From Solenopsis invicta (taxonomy: Eukaryota; Arthropoda; Insecta; Hymenoptera; Formicidae), in the NCBI RefSeq assembly GCF_016802725.1, contig NC_052666.1:27743497-27807496 (forward strand): DNA of 64,000 nucleotides. The letters are read 5' to 3'. Below, in pieces: positions 60,017-64,000 of this stretch. Under the pieces are notes generated by a model. That model was not told where the DNA came from. It saw nothing but the letters and a program-made list of their open reading frames with translations, and did not search any database. Each line of letters opens with the position of its first letter. The stretch's first letter is position 1. The position numbers and the translations under genes were made by a program.

Positions 60017-61027
60017 TAATGTTATGGAAAATTATCTTTTGAATCGTTTTGACAATTTTTGAAGACCCAGACTAAAGCTAAGCGTTGTCAAATGTGCTCT
60101 GCATTTAGCATGCACGATGTATGCAACTCAAAATTGTTATTCAATTATTCAGGTTAAAATAGTTTCTGTAATGCCAGAATAGTTCATATAAAAAACTGAT
60201 GAAGTTTAATAATAAGTATAGTCGAAATGTCTGTGTACTGCATAGGAGAATAAATCCTTCATGTTTACGTAATTTACAAGATCAATTAATTTGCTCGTAA
60301 ATTGGCTATTCTTTTTCTTATATTTTACGTTGCAAAAAAACAAGCGTCTAAAAAATTATTATTCTTATAATATTACATAAATATTATTAAAAATTAAAAT
60401 ATTATTATAAATGTTTTGTATATTCTAAGAATATTATATAATATTTTTTTAATATCATGGAAATATTCTGTTAATGTTATATGTTCGCTTTACATCATAT
60501 TTTTGATGTATTACTTTAATATTCGTAAAATATTATAAAAATATTCATATAATTTTAAGATAATTTGAAATAATAAACTTTTTTTAATTATAAAATTATT
60601 AATAATAAATGACACATTTAAAATCTTTTCTTAGTCGTATAAAATTTTACATTCTCTGTTTTATAGATTTTCTTTCTTTTTCTTTTAAAGTTAAAATATT
60701 TTTAATTGCTTTAGAAAAAATCTATTATTTAAAAATTAATTATTTCTTCTTAATACGTTCTATATTTTTAAATGTAGCGGGTAGTTTAGCCATATTTAGT
60801 CTTGATGAAACTAGCCAATCAGTAACATGTTAAGGATAATAAGATTTTTAACGCAGAGGTTGCCCATCTACAAAAAAACAATCCTTTGCTGTCAACTTGT
60901 GCGCATGGCGCAAACTATGCACCAACATAACCTTTTCGTACATCCGTTTCTTAGCAGTGAATTTCTGTTATATTTTATAAAAGTGCTAACAGATATTTAA
61001 TGTTGAATATAAAAGTTATCAAAAAAT
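60017..61027. other. AT-rich DNA and the Usb1 upstream region
   Basis: 60,340-60,600 is extremely AT-rich with repeated ATATTATWA motifs. The last 180 bp before the Usb1 start are less AT-rich and probably hold its promoter and short 5' UTR. No TATA box is evident. Confidence 0.45.
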
Positions 61028-61119
61028 ATGGCCGGTTTACATTTAATACAAACATACTCTTCCGATTCGGACGAAGACAAGCACGAGGAGAAGAAAAAGG
61101 ATGATCAAATTGTAAACAA
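61028..61119 (+). CDS. Usb1: Usb1 exon 1
   Basis: Thirty codons plus two bases: MAGLHLIQTYSSDSDEDKHE and a Lys-rich tail. The donor is GTACAT. The stronger-looking GTAAAC nine bases upstream would break the frame with exon 2. Confidence 0.8.
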
Positions 61120-62640
61120 GTACATAAATTACATTATTTTCATTCTGGATTACAATATTTTTTTCTGAAAGTTCTCTTTTTTATTATAGCAAACAACAGT
61201 ACTCAAAATAAAAAATTTTCAAGTTTTATAAACTTAAAATGAAAACACTTTGTTCTTGAACTCAAGATAATATGCTTTGTTAGTATAATCATGAGTAAAG
61301 AACTTGAAATTAATTATAGAGGATATGATGTTAGTCGATTCTTTAAATAATGATACATAATACAAGAACAGAAAATAATATTTCATACATATTTTTTTGT
61401 GTTTCATGTTTGAATATATTTACAGGTTATCTTTACCTGCAAGTATTTTGTCTTGGAAAGGAGTTGAATATAATGAAGAAGTAATCGATGATCCATTGGA
61501 TCACAACGGACGAGTACGAAGCTTTAAACATGAACGTGGTAATTGGGTAACTTTGATTTACATAAATTGTAAGTATTTTTGTTTTAAATTGAATCGTAAG
61601 ATATCAATATCAATCCCAAAATGCTAGAATAAGTAAATTTTCATTGAGATGCTAATTCAAGTTGAGTTTTAGTTAAAAAAAACTTTATTTAAAAATTTTT
61701 TTAATAAGATTTTTTGCTGTTAAAATAGTGTTAACTTAATTATTCCAATTTGTGACATAGAAAACATAAAAAAAAAATTCTTAATTATGTGAATAAATTT
61801 TCATCCAGTTTTTCACTATTGAATTAAAAAAGTATAAGTAGCATTCTAGACTTGATTTGAAAAGGCTTTGCTTAATTAAATATAATATTAGAATTAATAA
61901 AAAATTTAATTTAATTTCAGATACATCCAGCGATTGTTTTCATACTTGGATTAATTCTGTACTAAGTAAATTACCTGTCGAAGGCAGTATCATTTCTAAT
62001 CTTCATATTAGTCTCAGTCGCACTTTAGTTTTAAAGTTCCATTGGATTGAATCGTTCGTGGAAAGCATAAAACAGTCTTGTCGTAAATTCAATAAATTTG
62101 TCCTACAGTTCACGGATATAAGGGTGTACTGCAATGAAGAGAGAACTCGCACATTCCTCGGAATTTATTGTCGAGATGAGGATGGAATGTTAAAGTGCCT
62201 AACTGATGTTTTTGACAATGTATTAGCTGAATATCAATTACCATCGTTTTATAAGGTATATAAATTATATAAAACTAATATTCTCGTACTATTGTTAAAC
62301 GCATCATATAATATGAAATAAGTAAGATTTTATAATTTTGCATTTGACTTTTCATTCTTCACTGCAATCATGTTGCATAATTATAATATGATATGATTGC
62401 AATGAGAAATCAGAAGACTTAAATATAGTTCTATATATTTTTTATATACAGGATACCTCGTATCACATTAGTTTCTTCTGGTGCCTTGGAGACAAGCGAG
62501 CCTGCTTAAAAGAAATTCTACCATCTCTTACCAGCAGTTTAAACAAATTTTTAGCAGAAAACATGGAAGAGGCTTATATGCATGTCAATGACATACAATG
62601 CAAAATCGGAAATAAATGTTATACATTTGAACTAAAATAA
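61028..62640 (+). CDS. Usb1: U6 snRNA phosphodiesterase Usb1 (Mpn1), four exons, complete
   Basis: Exons 61028-61119, 61426-61568, 61921-62255 and 62452-62640 join into 252 residues (human USB1 has 265). Usb1 is a nuclear 2H-superfamily 3'-5' exonuclease that trims the oligo(U) tail of U6 snRNA and leaves a terminal phosphate (family knowledge). Both catalytic HxS motifs are present: HIS at 107-109 (in NLHISLSR) and HIS at 195-197 (in YHISFFWCLGD). Their spacing of 88 residues equals that of human H120 and H208. Other family blocks are LPASILSW, GRVRSFKHERGNWVTLIYI, RTFLGI and the C-terminal CKIGNKCYTFELK. The N-terminus (HLIQTYSSDSDED) is acidic, as in relatives. Frame continuity forces a weak exon 1 donor (AA|GTACAT). 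The gene converges on TONSL. Confidence 0.95.
61426..61568 (+). CDS. Usb1: Usb1 exon 2
   Basis: Encodes residues 31-79 in part, including SFKHERGNWVTLIYIN, the conserved strand before the first catalytic region. Acceptor TTTACAG, donor GTAAGT (strong). Confidence 0.93.
61921..62255 (+). CDS. Usb1: Usb1 exon 3
   Basis: Encodes the first HxS motif (NLHISLSR) and the FVLQFTDIRVYCNEERTRTF core. Acceptor TAATTTCAG, donor AAG|GTATAT. Confidence 0.95.
62452..62640 (+). CDS. Usb1: Usb1 exon 4 and stop
   Basis: Encodes the second HxS motif (SYHISFFWCLGDKR) and the conserved C-terminus ending YTFELK. Acceptor ATATACAG; stop TAA at 62638-62640. Confidence 0.95.
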   Translation, partial: DTSYHISFFWCLGDKRACLKEILPSLTSSLNKFLAENMEEAYMHVNDIQCKIGNKCYTFELK

Positions 62641-62972
62641 CATTGTATAAATTAGACTATAAAATCTATTTTAGGAAATTGTACAGTAGTCAAAAAGCAA
62701 AACTATTACCTCATACCTTTTTTCAATGGAACGAGTCTATTCATTTTTTACAAAACTTTAAAACTATTATACAAAAGAGATGCAAAAATTAATAATTTAT
62801 AAATTATAATAGTAATGCTTTTGTGGGTATATTGCATGTATTAAGAAATATAATTTTTCTTCTAGAAACATCTACATATTCACAAGATATTCTTTTAAAA
62901 ATAATTTTCCGTGTATCAAAATTATACATCTATACATATATACTTACAAAATATTATTTTTCGTAGAAAATG
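62641..62972. other. Shared 3' region of Usb1 and TONSL
   Basis: 332 bp of AT-rich DNA between the two stop codons. It must hold both 3' UTRs or parts of them. A TATAAA-type variant polyadenylation signal is present for Usb1 at about 62,659. No canonical signal is decisive. Confidence 0.5.
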
Positions 62973-64000
62973 TCATATTGATTTAAAAATTGCCAAGTTA
63001 TGAGGCAATTTCGTTACAATACCCGTACCTCGCCACAATTTAATCCATGAATCACATAAATTAGGTTCTATGCTAGCCAGTAGTGTACAAACTTCAGGAT
63101 TTCGTATAATCAATCCTGCTTCTGGATTGCTCTCGATAGTTTTACAACCACTAACATCGATATAAGTTAACGTAGGTTGACGACTTAACAACGCGTTTAC
63201 AGATGATACAGATACATTTGTATTCCCACTAAGTATTAATTTTAACAGTCTAGGCAATTGCGTCAAAATGATTTTCACATCAGAATCTATTATGTCACAG
63301 AACGAAAGGTCCAGCGATTCCAAGCTTGGTGATAGAGCTACGCTCATCGTATCTAAGCTTAAAACGATGCGATTGGAAAATGGAACATTAGATAAGTTCA
63401 AATCGAACAATTGCCTACTTAAGAAAGAAGTCACCGCGTCGCGATTTAATTTGTTCCACGAAATATCACAACACGTCAGATTAGGATTGTCAAGTGGAAG
63501 ATAAAAGTTCTCCAGCATGCAGTAACGTAAGTTAAGAGTCTGCAAGTATCTTAAGGGAGCGATTAATTTTCGAAGGGCATCACTGCCATCGGAGCCCAAC
63601 GGATTATAACTTAGATCTAGGACCCTTAACTGAGGAGGCAACGCGTTTACTTGGCGTAAACAGGCGAGGTCGATATCACAGCCTTTTAAGTAGAGCTCTT
63701 GTAAAAACGTAAGATTCGAGAGACATCGATACAAATACATTCCTGCCATCAGCAATACAGTACCCGACAGCTGTAACACCTTAATACTCTTTTCGTACTC
63801 TAAAGTTTTTAATAACGGTACAAGTAATTGTTTATTGATATCGTCAGATTTTACACGAAATATCGACGTGTTTTCACAAGATCTCAAGCACTTTAGTACG
63901 ATCTCGCAGGGGACCAAATTGTGAGTACAACAGATGGTCTTGTATCGCTCGACAATGGGCGGAATCTGCAGCTCGACTATCTCGCATTCTACTTTCGCAT
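62973..64000 (-). CDS. TONSL: Tonsoku-like protein (TONSL), C-terminal part
   Basis: One uninterrupted minus-strand frame of 341 codons with stop TGA at 62973-62975. It stays open to the window edge, so the start lies beyond 64,000. The N-terminal visible part, EIVELQIPPIVERYKTIC, matches the linker before the LRR domain of TONSL. It is followed by seven or more leucine-rich repeats, for example LQELYLKGCDIDLACLRQV, LRVLDLSYNPLGSDGSDALR and LESLDLSFCDIIDSDVKIIL. TONSL, with MMS22L, repairs stalled replication forks and reads newly deposited histone H4 through its ankyrin repeats (family knowledge). The TPR and ankyrin regions would lie upstream, outside the window. A different LRR protein is the main alternative. 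Confidence 0.82.
   Translation of the reverse strand, partial: AKVECEIVELQIPPIVERYKTICCTHNLVPCEIVLKCLRSCENTSIFRVKSDDINKQLLVPLLKTLEYEKSIKVLQLSGTVLLMAGMYLYRCLSNLTFLQELYLKGCDIDLACLRQVNALPPQLRVLDLSYNPLGSDGSDALRKLIAPLRYLQTLNLRYCMLENFYLPLDNPNLTCCDISWNKLNRDAVTSFLSRQLFDLNLSNVPFSNRIVLSLDTMSVALSPSLESLDLSFCDIIDSDVKIILTQLPRLLKLILSGNTNVSVSSVNALLSRQPTLTYIDVSGCKTIESNPEAGLIIRNPEVCTLLASIEPNLCDSWIKLWRGTGIVTKLPHNLAIFKSI

Noticed and set aside
38469..61027. Additional protein-coding genes between Hes and Usb1
   Set aside because: I looked for exon-like frames with splice sites on both strands and found only short, unrecognised ones. The region reads as non-coding and repeat-rich.

Overview
The window is nuclear DNA of an animal. 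Its genes are intron-containing and match insect or metazoan families. My best guess is a hymenopteran insect, probably an ant. This rests on the alternation of CpG-rich and AT-rich blocks, the abundance of short TA-flanked palindromic elements, and the insect-type Hes gene. The species assignment is inference. Very little of the window codes for protein: three genes are supported, and most other long open frames lie in low-complexity GC-rich DNA.

Layout. 1-21,900 is a gene-free 5' flank in which CpG-rich, simple-repeat-rich blocks alternate with AT-rich blocks carrying short palindromic elements. A decayed hAT-type transposase lies at about 19.2-20.3 kb. 21,985-38,468 (+) is a three-exon Hes-family bHLH-Orange repressor gene with introns of about 8.1 and 6.9 kb. 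Its 477-residue product has a proline-containing basic region, an HLH, an Orange domain and a terminal WRPW. A 26-codon upstream ORF ends one base before its start codon. 38,469-61,027 is a long gene-poor 3' flank with no recognisable exon. It holds a local 160-bp duplication, a 37-bp minisatellite, a nested repeat cluster at 43.5-45.7 kb, a young 96%-identical palindrome at 45.0 kb, a decayed piggyBac-like element, several TA-flanked palindromic elements and an unusual GC-balanced inverted repeat at 56.1-56.3 kb. 61,028-62,640 (+) is a complete four-exon U6 snRNA phosphodiesterase gene (Usb1/Mpn1) with both HxS catalytic motifs. 62,973-64,000 (-) is the 3' end of a Tonsoku-like (TONSL) gene, which converges on Usb1 with about 330 bp between stop codons and runs off the window edge.

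How it fits together. The Hes gene sits alone in roughly 60 kb of non-coding DNA, as expected for a developmental regulator with large cis-regulatory territory. The compact, closely packed Usb1 and TONSL genes look like ordinary housekeeping genes (RNA processing and replication-fork repair). Nothing suggests a functional link between them beyond adjacency. I found no CRISPR array, operon or bacterial feature, and no confident tRNA or rRNA gene.
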